Below are positions 6,162-14,657 of a stretch of 21,871 bases of DNA, in pieces. Below the pieces are notes generated by a model, which was not told where the DNA came from, made no database searches, and saw only the letters and a list, made by a program, of their open reading frames with translations. Source of the DNA: Anaerolineaceae bacterium UBA5224 (GTDB taxonomy: Bacteria > Chloroflexota > Anaerolineae > Anaerolineales > Anaerolineaceae). The stretch is from positions 477-22,347 of the forward strand of contig DHUW01000037.1 of the NCBI GenBank assembly GCA_002409365.1, read 5' to 3'. The first letter of the stretch is position 1, and every line of letters starts with the position of its first letter. The position numbers were made by a program, and so were the translations under genes.

Positions 6162-7880
6162 ATGGAAAGAACCGTCCCCATCCGCTCATCTGAAGAAATC
6201 GATCTCTACCTCCGCACGATCTACTCCTTGCTGCGTTCTACCAACGAGGTCAATATCCGCACGCTGGAAGGTGTCCACGCAAGCACAAATTCATCATTGC
6301 ATATGAACGCCCTCAGCGAGCAGCCGGACACTTCTGCCCTCATCTACACCCTTCTGCGCCTGCCCTCTGTTATTACAAAAGTTAAAAAAGTCATTTTAGG
6401 ACAATCGCTCAGCAATTTTACAGATTATGGCTATGAGAATATTGAAACCTGGCAGGAAGTGTCTGCCAAAGCCCGTCGCAGAAAATGTTTTTATGATGAA
6501 AAGGAAACCTTAGCATGCTATATCGCTTCCCGGTCAGATATTGATGATGTTGTCCCCTGCCTGACTGCCCTTCAAATTGAATGGAATAAGCTCCACTTTT
6601 TTCTCAATATGATGAATTATGGACTTCTCGAGGAAGCCCTTCCATCAAATCCAGAAGCTTTCCGACAGCTTGGAGACCATTTGCATCTTTCCGAAGACGA
6701 CCTTGCCCGCCTGTATACTGTTTTAGGGGATCAGTTCACCGAAACATTGAAAATATTCAGATCGCGACGGGCTGATTTTACGATCCAACTGCTCAGTGGT
6801 TCCTTGAACGATTATCGCCGGGCAACGGTAAATTGGTGGAACAACATCGAAGATCAAACCCTCCACCTGAAAGACCGTCCGGTCTATTTCGTCTCCTCCA
6901 ACACCCACAGCCTGACTAACATTCTTTCCGGTTATGCCCTGGGGAAAAAAGAAGAACTCCTTCATTACATTCACGAACATGAACCAGCATTGAAGGCAGA
7001 ATGGGATGAGATAAATCGTCAGGAAACCCAATCGAACCCGGAGAATTTTTACTATTATGCAATGAAAAAGTACTTGGGCACAGAAGCCGGCATACCTTTG
7101 GTCAAGGATCAGTTTCAATTTGAAAAAAATCGGGGCATCAACCGCATCCCGAGCAGACATTCCTTCGATGTTGAGGTCGATATCATCGAACTTAACAAAC
7201 TGGATCCCTGCACGATTGATCCGCGGCTCATACCAAATTGTGGTGAGGGTGCCCTGGAATTCCTGGCAAAAAGTGATGCTGTCATCCTCAATATTGACTA
7301 TCCGCTCGGGTATGCCGCTTATAACCTGCTCACGAAAACTGCTGAAAGCGTTTCCGAGATCCTCGGTATCTATATCATGGGCAAGGCTGCCAGCCTGAAT
7401 GGCGTACGCGGCGATGTGATCATCCCGGAAGTCGTTTACGATGAACACTCTCAAAACACCTACATTTTTTCCAACACTATCACCGCCAAAGATGTGGCAC
7501 CTCATCTGAATTTCGGAACAGTGCTTGATAACCAGAAATCAGTCACGGTCATGGGAACTTTTCTACAGAACAAGAACATCATGGATGTGATCTACCGGGA
7601 GGGCTACACCGATATCGAGATGGAAGCGGGACCTTACCTCTCGGCAGTCTACGAGCTCTCCCGTCCTCAGCGATATCCGATCAACCAGATTGTCAACCTG
7701 AACAAACTTTCCTTCGATTTGGGGATCATGCACTATGTTTCTGACACACCCTATACCAAGGGCAAAAATCTGGGCGCTGGTGCCATGTCATATTTTGGCA
7801 TGGATTCTACCTACGCAGTATCTGTCACTATCCTGAAACGAATTATTAAATTGGAAAGAGAAAGAATTAGTTCAAAGTAA
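6162..7880 (+). CDS. Uncharacterised protein with phosphorylase-like C-terminal half (possibly DUF6909-type)
   Basis: 572 residues, soluble, no signal peptide. I do not know its function. It resembles a conserved hypothetical family I recall as DUF6909, but that name is from memory and unverified. The N-terminal part (1-235) is helical, with conserved-looking segments LYLRTIYSLLRSTNEV (15-30) and ASRSDIDDVVP near 122-132, then TALQIEWNKL (135-144). A middle segment, VYFVSSNTHSLTNILSGYALG (shown as VYFVSSNTHSL at 241-251), may bind a ligand. The C-terminal third recalls the nucleoside phosphorylase (PNP/UDP) superfamily: MGKAASLNGVRGDVIIP (406-422, like the G-x-AG-L-GD-V-P region) and DIEMEAGPY (484-492, like the MEA catalytic loop). 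Ribosome site GAAGAAGG is eight bases before the ATG. It stands alone, with a dyad upstream and a shared terminator downstream. The superfamily link is inference. Confidence 0.7.
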   Translation: MERTVPIRSSEEIDLYLRTIYSLLRSTNEVNIRTLEGVHASTNSSLHMNALSEQPDTSALIYTLLRLPSVITKVKKVILGQSLSNFTDYGYENIETWQEVSAKARRRKCFYDEKETLACYIASRSDIDDVVPCLTALQIEWNKLHFFLNMMNYGLLEEALPSNPEAFRQLGDHLHLSEDDLARLYTVLGDQFTETLKIFRSRRADFTIQLLSGSLNDYRRATVNWWNNIEDQTLHLKDRPVYFVSSNTHSLTNILSGYALGKKEELLHYIHEHEPALKAEWDEINRQETQSNPENFYYYAMKKYLGTEAGIPLVKDQFQFEKNRGINRIPSRHSFDVEVDIIELNKLDPCTIDPRLIPNCGEGALEFLAKSDAVILNIDYPLGYAAYNLLTKTAESVSEILGIYIMGKAASLNGVRGDVIIPEVVYDEHSQNTYIFSNTITAKDVAPHLNFGTVLDNQKSVTVMGTFLQNKNIMDVIYREGYTDIEMEAGPYLSAVYELSRPQRYPINQIVNLNKLSFDLGIMHYVSDTPYTKGKNLGAGAMSYFGMDSTYAVSVTILKRIIKLERERISSK

Positions 7881-7940
7881 CTTAGCAAGTACAAGTCCAG
7901 TTTTTTAATTGTTGACTCTCAACTTTACTCAGATTAATTA

Positions 7941-7985
7941 AAATAAAAGCAGGGAGTGGTACCAGACCATTCCCTGCTTTTATTT
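7941..7985. terminator. Bidirectional intrinsic terminator between the 6162 gene and valS
   Basis: AAATAAAAGCAGGGA (7941-7955) is exactly complementary to TCCCTGCTTTTATTT (7971-7985). The stem extends inward by GTGG with CCAT (one G-T pair), leaving a 7-base loop. A-rich and T-rich flanks on the two sides give a U-tract in both directions, so it can end transcription of both convergent genes. It is the only plausible stop signal for either. Confidence 0.93.
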
Positions 7986-8000
7986 GCATATTTTTTCTGT

Positions 8001-10688
8001 TTATTTCTTCAATCGCTCGCGTAACTTTTCAACGGTGCCTTGATATCCAGCCAACTTTTCGCGTTCTGCGTCAACCACTTTCGCAGGCGCTTTTTGGGCA
8101 AAAGGCGATGAAAGCAGCTTTTCCAACCTCTCAATCTGGCTTTCTGCTTCTGTTAATTCTTTTTCCATTCGTTCGCGGTCAGCCTCGCTGTCTCCTTCAA
8201 GGTTGAGATAGATCTCAATATCCTCCACAACCAGGGCTGTCAGCTTTCCTTTATCGAGCCAGGTATCGATGATTAATACGCCATCTTCCTTCAAACCTGC
8301 CAGGTCGATTAACAGATTTTTTTGTTTACGGAGGAAATCCGCCCTGGCATTCTGGCTGATAAACACAGCTTCAAGTTGTTTATTTTGATCAACCTTATAT
8401 TCGGATCTCAAGTTACGAATGGCTCGGACAATGCTCTGCATTAGCTCAAAATCCTTGATCGCACCATCTTCCCAACCCTCTTCAGCCATCCGTTCCGGCC
8501 AGCGGGCAACGATCAGGTGCTCTTCCCATTTCTTATCAGAGTTAAAGATGAACTGGTTACTCTCACAAGCTTCTTTCAGGTAACCATAAAGCGCTTCTGT
8601 CACGTAAGGAGTGAAAGGATGCAGCAATCGCAGCATCAGACCAAGGACATCCGCCAGGATGATCGCGGTATATGCTGCCCGATCTCCGCCTTCTGCTAAT
8701 TGCCGCTTGGAAGCTTCCAAATACCAATCCGCAAAATCGTTCCACAAAAATTCATACACCTGTCTGCCAGCTTCACCAATCTGATAAGTTTCAAACAGGT
8801 TGTTCACATTATTTACCGTCTGCTTGGTGCGTGCCCAGATCCAGGAATCAGCCAGGGTCCATTTCGGTTCTTCGGCGATTGGTTCGCTGATACCATTGAC
8901 AGCGTTGATCACAAACCTGCCAATGTTCCAGACTTTGTTGGCAAAATTCCGATTCGCTTCAACCTTTTTCACGCCCACATTCTGGTCATTACCCGGGCTT
9001 GACCCCACGACCAAGGAAAACCTGAGAGCATCCGTGCCGAATTCGTTCATGAGTACCAACGGGTCGATCACGTTGTTTTTGGTCTTGCTCATTTTCTGAC
9101 CCTTATCATCACGCACCATACCATGCAGATAGACTGTATGGAAAGGAACCTTTCCAGTGAAATAGAGCCCGTCCATTACCATCCGAGCAACCCAGAAAAA
9201 GATGATATCGTACCCAGTTTCCATTACGCTGGTCGGGTAAAAGTAGTTGAAATCAGGTGTTTTTTCCGGCCAACCAAACACCGAGAAAGGCCACAAACCG
9301 GAAGAAAACCAGGTGTCCAGCACATCCGGATCCTGCACCAGGTTGTGCGAATGGCATTTCGGACATTCAGTCGGATCCTCGCGTGAAACAATTACCTCGT
9401 GGCAATCCTGGCAATACCATACCGGTATGCGGTGTCCCCACCACAATTGCCGGCTGATGCACCAATCCTGGATGTTATCCATCCAGTTCAGAAAAACCTT
9501 GGTAAAGCGTTCTGGCACGAAGGTGATTTCGCCTGCACGCACCGATTCAGCAGCTTTTTCAGCCAAGCTGTCCATTTTCACAAACCATTGGGTGGAGACA
9601 AGTGGTTCAACAATTTCACCACCGCGTTGTGTTCGTGGCACGTTCATCAGGTAAGGTTCTTCTTTGATCACCAAACCGGCTGCTTCCATGTCAGCCCAGA
9701 TTGCTTTGCGGGCTTTGAAGCGTTCCATGCCAGCATATGGACCAGCGTTTTCGTTGAGCGTGGCATTTTTGTTCATGATATTGATCAAATCCAGGTGGTG
9801 CCGCTGACCGATTTCATAGTCGTGCGGGTCGTGCCCTGGGGTGATCTTTAATGCACCCGTGCCAAATTCCTTCGAGACATAATCGTCAGCAATCACCGGG
9901 ATTTTTCGTCCTAAGATCGGCACAAGCACTTCTTTACCGACGAACTTGCGATAACGCTCGTCATCCGGGTGCACCGCCACACCACTGTCGCCGGGGATGG
10001 TTTCTGGTCGTGTGGTAGCAACGGGCAGGTATTCGCCGGTGCCATCCGCCAACATGTACTTAAAGTAATACAGCTTACCTTGCTCTTCAGAATATTCCAC
10101 TTCCAGGTCTGAGACCGCTGTTTGCAATCCGGGTGACCAGTTGATCATGCGCGGACCCTGGTAGATCAGTCCATTTTCATACAGCCGAACAAAAGCTTCC
10201 CGTACTGCCCGTGATAATCCCTCATCCAAGGTAAACCGTTCACGATCCCAATCAGCCGAAGCCCCCATTCTCCGCAGTTGGTGGATGATCTCACCACCAT
10301 ACTTCTTTTTCCACTGCCAGACCCGCTCTTCAAAAGCTTCACGACCGATCGCTTCACGAGTTGTTCCTTCCTTGCGTAATTGGTTTTCAACCTGCAATTG
10401 GGTAGCGATACCAGCATGGTCAGTTCCCGGCACCCACAAGGTCGGCTCACCCTTCATACGGTGATAACGGATCATGATATCTTCCGTGGTTACAAACAGC
10501 GGGTGACCCAGGTGCAGTGCGCCGGTCACATTTGGCGGAGGAATAACAATGACAAAAGGCTCAATGCTTGGGTCATGTCCGGGCAGATTGGGGTCATTGG
10601 TAGGTTTGAAATAACCCTTCTCTTCCCAAACCCGGTAGATATTCTCTTCATACTCTTTAAAATCGTACACCTTCGGCAGTTCAGTCAT
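8001..10688 (-). CDS. valS: Valyl-tRNA synthetase
   Basis: 895 residues, the usual ValS length. It charges tRNA-Val in the cytoplasm. The class I signature HLGH is at 59-62 (PPNVTGALHLGH) and the second signature is KMSKT at 532-536, a common variant of KMSKS. The CP1 editing domain, which clears Thr-tRNA-Val, is marked by VATTRPET (223-230) and GDSGVAVHPDD. A zinc knuckle is formed by C426, C429, C442 and C445. The anticodon-binding domain follows, and a charged coiled coil fills the last 70 residues, as typical for ValS. The ribosome site GAGG lies five bases before the ATG. Transcription is very probably controlled by the T-box leader just upstream, and it ends at the bidirectional hairpin at 7941-7985. 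No other gene shares this unit. Confidence 0.98.
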   Translation of the reverse strand: MTELPKVYDFKEYEENIYRVWEEKGYFKPTNDPNLPGHDPSIEPFVIVIPPPNVTGALHLGHPLFVTTEDIMIRYHRMKGEPTLWVPGTDHAGIATQLQVENQLRKEGTTREAIGREAFEERVWQWKKKYGGEIIHQLRRMGASADWDRERFTLDEGLSRAVREAFVRLYENGLIYQGPRMINWSPGLQTAVSDLEVEYSEEQGKLYYFKYMLADGTGEYLPVATTRPETIPGDSGVAVHPDDERYRKFVGKEVLVPILGRKIPVIADDYVSKEFGTGALKITPGHDPHDYEIGQRHHLDLINIMNKNATLNENAGPYAGMERFKARKAIWADMEAAGLVIKEEPYLMNVPRTQRGGEIVEPLVSTQWFVKMDSLAEKAAESVRAGEITFVPERFTKVFLNWMDNIQDWCISRQLWWGHRIPVWYCQDCHEVIVSREDPTECPKCHSHNLVQDPDVLDTWFSSGLWPFSVFGWPEKTPDFNYFYPTSVMETGYDIIFFWVARMVMDGLYFTGKVPFHTVYLHGMVRDDKGQKMSKTKNNVIDPLVLMNEFGTDALRFSLVVGSSPGNDQNVGVKKVEANRNFANKVWNIGRFVINAVNGISEPIAEEPKWTLADSWIWARTKQTVNNVNNLFETYQIGEAGRQVYEFLWNDFADWYLEASKRQLAEGGDRAAYTAIILADVLGLMLRLLHPFTPYVTEALYGYLKEACESNQFIFNSDKKWEEHLIVARWPERMAEEGWEDGAIKDFELMQSIVRAIRNLRSEYKVDQNKQLEAVFISQNARADFLRKQKNLLIDLAGLKEDGVLIIDTWLDKGKLTALVVEDIEIYLNLEGDSEADRERMEKELTEAESQIERLEKLLSSPFAQKAPAKVVDAEREKLAGYQGTVEKLRERLKK

Positions 10689-10706
10689 TATTACCTCTCT
10701 TTAGTT

Positions 10707-10740
10707 AAAAAAACTTTCGCTCTATAAGAGGGCGAAAGTT
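10707..10740 (-). terminator. Intrinsic terminator arm of the valS T-box
   Basis: AACTTTCGC and GCGAAAGTT (10732-10740 and 10712-10720 read on the minus strand) form a perfect nine-base stem with an 11-base loop, followed by a run of seven T. It lies immediately downstream of the T-box motif, the place where T-box leaders carry the terminator competing with the antiterminator. Confidence 0.93.
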
Positions 10741-10936
10741 ACTTCCGTGGTACCACCTCAATTCGTTCCAAAAAGAACGCACTTGATTGGAGCTTTAACG
10801 GGCTATCCCGGGAAGGTCTAATCTCTTTCGATTTCTTCTTCCAACTATGCCGGCGACTTCAATTTGTGGTTACCTTGGGCTTCTCAGCAACTGCCCTTTT
10901 CTGTCTGTATCTGCAAACTTACTACTCCGTATGCAT
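10707..10936 (-). promoter_or_regulatory. T-box riboswitch controlling valS (GUC specifier)
   Basis: On the minus strand the valS leader has every core T-box element. Stem I: AUGC (10933-10936) and CGG (10927-10929) pair with CCGGCAU near 10847-10853, and AGUUUG pairs with CAAAUU above the specifier loop. The 5' side of that loop reads AGUAGUA and the 3' side GAAGUCG, giving the S-turn pair AGUA/GAA and the specifier triplet GUC (10855-10857), a valine codon. An apical GGG-CAGUUGCUGAGAAG-CCC hairpin caps stem I. The T-box sequence AGGTGGTACCACGG, which contacts the tRNA acceptor end, is at 10745-10758, just before the terminator. Uncharged tRNA-Val should stabilise the antiterminator and allow valS transcription; charged tRNA should not. 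Confidence 0.96.
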
Positions 10937-11140
10937 TATTTTACATCAGATTTTCCACAAAAAAGCCGAATATACAAAGTAGGTTGCCATTTGCCAGAAT
11001 GAAATGGAATCGATAGACGTATGAAAAGGATTTATTGCCAATTAACAATTGTGAGAGACCATGGAAGGTCAGCCTTTCAAGGATAAGGTCCATCACAAAA
11101 GCATCGTACTAACCTTCCTGTCCAGTTCGGATACTTTAAC

Positions 11141-11165
11141 AAAAAAACCCCTTCTTCCGAAGGGG
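11141..11165 (-). terminator. Intrinsic terminator of gmd
   Basis: Read on the minus strand, CCCCTTC, GGAA and GAAGGGG form a perfect seven-base stem with a GGAA tetraloop, followed by seven T. It starts 12 bases past the gmd stop codon. About 200 bases between this hairpin and the start of the T-box stem hold no gene that I can see; they must contain the valS promoter, but no clear -10/-35 pair stands out. Confidence 0.94.
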
Positions 11166-11177
11166 TATCAAAGTCTT

Positions 11178-12248
11178 TTATCGATCCATTGTTATGACCT
11201 GGTCATCCCAGCGGTGCCAGCCATCAAACTTCTCATGACAAATTTTTCGGCCTTCTCCCGGGCAGTTCAAGCCTATCAGCTCCAGGTCGGCATCCACCAT
11301 GATCCGTACCAGTTCATGGAATTTCACCTTCGGGGTCCAGTTGAGCTCCTCATTAGCCTTGCTTGGGTCTGCCAGCAAATAGTCGACCTCAGTCGGGCGG
11401 AAATAGCGTGGGTCAATCTCGACGTACTTTCTCCAGTCAAGGTCAACATAACCAAACGCTTCATCCAAAAAGTCACGCACAGAATGGGATTCTCCGGTGC
11501 CAAGCACATAATTCGTTGGGTTTTCTTGTTGCAGCAGTTTATGCATCGCTTCCACGAATTCTGGTGCATATCCCCAGTCACGCTTGGAATCAAGGTTGCC
11601 CAAAAAGAGCTTATCCTGTTTCTTTGCCAGTATCGCAGCCACAGCCCTTGTGATCTTGCGGGTTACAAAGGTTTCGCCGCGGCGGGGGCTCTCGTGGTTG
11701 AACAGAATCCCATTGACGGTATACATGCCATAACCATCACGATAATTCTCTACCATCCAGTAAGCGTACAGTTTTGCCACTGCATAAGGGCTTTGCGGGT
11801 GGAAGGGCGTTTTTTCGTTCTGGGGAGGTGTGGCTGAACCGAACAATTCACTGGTGGACGCCTGGTAAAACCGGGTACCCTTGCCGAGTCGCCTCACAGC
11901 CTCGAGCATTCGAGTGGTGCCCAGACCGGTCACATCGCCGGTATATTCAGGCATATCAAACGAAACGCGCACATGGCTCTGGGCAGCCAGATGGTAAATT
12001 TCGTCAGGTTTGGTGTCGTAGATCACATCGGTCAATACGCCGGTCGCGCCCATATCACCATAATGCAAAAATAGACGGGAAGAACCATTGACTACATGCG
12101 GGTCACGATAGAGATGGTCGATCCTCTTCGTGTTAAAAGTACTGGCTCGGCGGATGATTCCATGCACCTCGTAGCCCAGGCTGAGCAGGTATTCTGCCAG
12201 GTACGAACCGTCTTGTCCGGTAATTCCCGTAATAATTGCTTTTTTCAC
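11178..12248 (-). CDS. gmd: GDP-mannose 4,6-dehydratase
   Basis: 356 residues from the chosen start. It converts GDP-mannose to GDP-4-keto-6-deoxymannose, the precursor of GDP-fucose, GDP-rhamnose and related surface sugars. It is an extended short-chain dehydrogenase: NADP-binding GITGQDG (8-14), the catalytic STSELFG region with T132 and E134, and the YxxxK pair Y155/K159 in SPYAVAK. NHESPRRGETFVTRKIT and KRDWGYAPEFV are Gmd hallmarks. The frame extends upstream to a TTG at 12260, but the ribosome site GAGGTG (12253-12258) sits just before the GTG at 12248, and the protein then begins (M)KKAIITG as in the family, so GTG is preferred. It is a single-gene unit with its own terminator. No downstream enzyme (such as a GDP-fucose synthase) is present in the window. 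Confidence 0.96.
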   Translation of the reverse strand: MKKAIITGITGQDGSYLAEYLLSLGYEVHGIIRRASTFNTKRIDHLYRDPHVVNGSSRLFLHYGDMGATGVLTDVIYDTKPDEIYHLAAQSHVRVSFDMPEYTGDVTGLGTTRMLEAVRRLGKGTRFYQASTSELFGSATPPQNEKTPFHPQSPYAVAKLYAYWMVENYRDGYGMYTVNGILFNHESPRRGETFVTRKITRAVAAILAKKQDKLFLGNLDSKRDWGYAPEFVEAMHKLLQQENPTNYVLGTGESHSVRDFLDEAFGYVDLDWRKYVEIDPRYFRPTEVDYLLADPSKANEELNWTPKVKFHELVRIMVDADLELIGLNCPGEGRKICHEKFDGWHRWDDQVITMDR

Positions 12249-12365
12249 TACACACCTCAAATATTCAAATATGACAAAAAGATAGTATACCTCAATCCTC
12301 AGGGCATTTGCTGGGTTATAATTTTAAGTCCAGTAAAACTATCCTTAAAAAAATATGGAGAGAAA
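12249..12365. promoter_or_regulatory. Divergent promoter region, gmd / sugar-binding lipoprotein
   Basis: A short gap between two divergent genes. On the plus strand a perfect -10 hexamer TATAAT lies at 12317-12322, about 43 bases before the lipoprotein ATG. GGAG at 12357-12360 is its ribosome site, five bases from the ATG. On the minus strand TATACT (12284-12289) is a -10 candidate for gmd. Neither has a good -35 element at 16-18 bases. No operator-like palindrome was recognised. Confidence 0.5.
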
Positions 12366-13700
12366 ATGAAACATTTCCGTAATATCTTCCTCGTTGCCAT
12401 GATATCTTTACTTGCATTGTCTTCCTGCCTGACAGCCGTCACAGAGGAACCAATGCAGGATGTTGTTGAAGAAGTGAATCTTTTGATCTGGGATCAATTC
12501 TATCGGCCTGAAGAAAGTGCAGTAATCGATATCCTCAACCGCGAGTTCGAAGCAAGCCATCCAGGTGTAAAAATCGAACGCGAAGTAAAAGTTCTGGATG
12601 ATTTGAAATTGACCGTGAAATTAGCCCTCTCTGAGGCTGATGGTCCAGATGTCTCACAGGTCAACCAGGGTCGAAGTGATATGGGCGAATTGGTCAAGGC
12701 TGACCTGCTGCTTCCGCTCAACGATTATTCCACGAAGTTTGAATGGGCAACCGTCTTCTCCACTAGTGTTGCTAGTCGCAATAGTTTCACACCCGATGGT
12801 AAAACATTCGGTCAGGGCAACCTCTATGGCGTCAGTCCCACTGCTGAAGTTGTAGGCGTTTTCTATAATAAAGGTATCTTTGCTGACAATGATTGGACGG
12901 TTCCGACCACATTCGAAGAATTCGAGACCTTACTGGCAGAAATCAAAGCTGCTGACGTTACTCCCATTTCGTTCGGTTCATTGGACGGATGGAATGCAAT
13001 CCACGAATACAGTGCTATCCAGCATCTTTTAGTCAGCCAGGATTACATCAACGACCTGACCTATGGCGTGAACAATGTCTCATTTGACACCGCTGAGAAT
13101 CGCGATGCTGCCCAGATACTTGTTGACTGGGCTGAAGCCGGTTATTTCACTGAAGGTTTCGCTGGCATCGGTTACGATGACAGCAATAACAATTTCAAAG
13201 CTGGAGAAGGCGCTATGACCATTACAGGTTCTTGGTTTGCCCCGGAATTGATGACCGGCACAGACCAGGAATTTGGTTTCTTCCTCCTGCCTGGCTTTAG
13301 CGGAAAACCAACTATGGCAATTGGTGGTGTCGGAGTGCCTTATTCCATCCGTAAAACCACCGAAAATCCGGATCTGGCAGCAGAATATCTGAATTGGATG
13401 ATCAGTCCTCGCGCGGCAGAACTCTGGGCTGTCGCGGGTATGCTTCCGGCAATGTCTCTTCCAGAAGAGAGCGATGTCAAGGTTGAAACCGATAATCTGT
13501 TCGGAGATACACTTTTCGCCTGGGAAACAATCAACAAAAACAACGCTGTCGGTCATTACATCGACTGGGCAACTCCCACGTTCTATGACACTCTTGTTGC
13601 CGAATTACAGAAACTGCTCGGAGGCGTTTCAACACCGGCTGATTTCACCGCCGCTGTAGAAGTCGATTACGCTAAATTCCTATCGGAACAGGGTGAGTAA
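12366..13700 (+). CDS. ABC transporter sugar-binding lipoprotein (family 1 solute-binding protein)
   Basis: 444 residues. It captures a sugar or oligosaccharide outside the membrane and hands it to the permeases encoded just downstream. The N-terminus is a lipoprotein signal: basic start MKHFRN, hydrophobic run, lipobox LSSC with C21 as the lipidated residue. The mature part follows the MalE-like pattern: LLIWDQF near 41, FEASHPGVKIE, DGPDVSQVNQGR, then GVFYNKGIF, GAMTITGSWF and VPYSIRKTTENPDLAAEYLNWM. The frame is open further upstream, to an ATG at 12096, but that part is antisense to gmd. The GGAG ribosome site and the signal peptide fix the start at 12366. The substrate cannot be told from sequence. 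An intrinsic hairpin follows the gene before the permeases, which fits the usual excess of binding protein. Confidence 0.93.
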   Translation: MKHFRNIFLVAMISLLALSSCLTAVTEEPMQDVVEEVNLLIWDQFYRPEESAVIDILNREFEASHPGVKIEREVKVLDDLKLTVKLALSEADGPDVSQVNQGRSDMGELVKADLLLPLNDYSTKFEWATVFSTSVASRNSFTPDGKTFGQGNLYGVSPTAEVVGVFYNKGIFADNDWTVPTTFEEFETLLAEIKAADVTPISFGSLDGWNAIHEYSAIQHLLVSQDYINDLTYGVNNVSFDTAENRDAAQILVDWAEAGYFTEGFAGIGYDDSNNNFKAGEGAMTITGSWFAPELMTGTDQEFGFFLLPGFSGKPTMAIGGVGVPYSIRKTTENPDLAAEYLNWMISPRAAELWAVAGMLPAMSLPEESDVKVETDNLFGDTLFAWETINKNNAVGHYIDWATPTFYDTLVAELQKLLGGVSTPADFTAAVEVDYAKFLSEQGE

Positions 13701-13710
13701 TTTCAATCAC

Positions 13711-13746
13711 AACAAGCCGGCTCCCAAAAAGAACCGGCTTGTTTTT
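13711..13746 (+). terminator. Intercistronic terminator/attenuator after the binding-protein gene
   Basis: AACAAGCCGG (13711-13720) pairs perfectly with CCGGCTTGTT (13734-13743) across a 13-base loop, and the 3' arm runs into GTTTTT. It ends only a few bases before the permease ATG at 13752. A leaky terminator here would lower permease relative to binding-protein transcript. Confidence 0.88.
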
Positions 13747-13751
13747 CCATA

Positions 13752-14657
13752 ATGAAACCACAAACCCATCGAAGACCCGGAGAAAGTCGCTGGAAAGGTT
13801 ATCTTTACCTCATCCCTGCTTTTGCGGTCTATTTGTTTTTTACCCTGATTCCCATTCTTGAGACTGTTCGAAGCAGCTTCTATGACTGGGGTGCTCTGGG
13901 CAAATCAAATACCTGGGTCGGTCTGGAAAATTACCTCAGCCTGCTCAACGATTCAACCTTTCTTAAGGCATTCTCAAACAACCTGGTTTTCATCATTTTT
14001 TACAGCTTCATCCCAATTTTGCTGGGGCTCTTCCTGGCATCCCTTCTGGGACGTTTTCCAATTCCCGGGTTTACCTTTTTTCGAACTGTGCTTTTCCTTC
14101 CCCAGGTGATCAGCATGGTCGTAGTAGGTGTCATTTGGCGCTGGATGTTCCATCCAACCACGGGTCCAGTCAATTTATTTCTTGGAGCGATCGGACTGGA
14201 GCGACTTCAGCAAGCCTGGCTGGGAAGTTTCAAATGGGCATTGCCAGCAGTCGGATCGGTAGGCTCCTGGGTGCAATACGGGTTTTGCATGGTCTTATTC
14301 CTGGCAGGCATGCAGCGCATTTCCGAGGAATATTACGAAGCATCCAGCCTGGATGGGGCTAACGGTTTGCAGCAATTTTTCTTTATCACCATTCCGGAAC
14401 TTAAATCTGAAATAGGCGTTGCTCTGATAACCACCATAATCGCCGCCCTCAGAGTCTTCGACCTGGTCTACGCTACCACGCGAGGAGGTCCAGGGGAAAG
14501 TACCCTGGTCACTGGGTTCTTGATCTATCGCACAGCTATCCTCAACAATGAAATTGGTTATGGTGCAGCCGTGGCAACTGTATTAACCATCGTGATCCTC
14601 AGCCTCTCGCTCCTCATCAGAAGGCTGATGACTGAAAGCACTGATGAGGAAGCATGA
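13752..14657 (+). CDS. Sugar ABC transporter permease (MalF/UgpA type)
   Basis: 301 residues with six predicted membrane helices; the first begins at GYLYLIPAFAVYLFF after a short basic N-terminus. It forms half of the membrane channel. The cytoplasmic EAA loop that docks the ATPase reads EEYYEASSLDGANGLQQFF (then ITIPEL), the expected form for MalF-like proteins. A second hallmark is RVFDLVYATTRGGPGEST near residue 240. The ATG directly follows the attenuator T-run, and no Shine-Dalgarno sequence is visible, so translation may be inefficient or coupled to readthrough. No earlier in-frame ATG exists after the upstream stop. It overlaps the next permease by ATGA (14654-14657). Confidence 0.93.
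   Translation: MKPQTHRRPGESRWKGYLYLIPAFAVYLFFTLIPILETVRSSFYDWGALGKSNTWVGLENYLSLLNDSTFLKAFSNNLVFIIFYSFIPILLGLFLASLLGRFPIPGFTFFRTVLFLPQVISMVVVGVIWRWMFHPTTGPVNLFLGAIGLERLQQAWLGSFKWALPAVGSVGSWVQYGFCMVLFLAGMQRISEEYYEASSLDGANGLQQFFFITIPELKSEIGVALITTIIAALRVFDLVYATTRGGPGESTLVTGFLIYRTAILNNEIGYGAAVATVLTIVILSLSLLIRRLMTESTDEEA

Noticed and set aside
5950..6306. 118-codon plus-strand open frame
   Set aside because: No ribosome site, no protein-like composition, and its 3' part overlaps the well-supported gene at 6162 in another frame.
6723..7505. 260-codon minus-strand frame
   Set aside because: Antisense to the 572-residue gene, no ribosome site or recognisable motifs.
11061..11837. 258-codon plus-strand frame
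   Set aside because: Antisense to gmd and crossing its terminator; gmd is certain by its motifs.
12096..12365. N-terminal extension of the binding-protein reading frame
   Set aside because: It runs antisense through the start of gmd, has no ribosome site, and would bury the lipoprotein signal peptide that begins at 12366.
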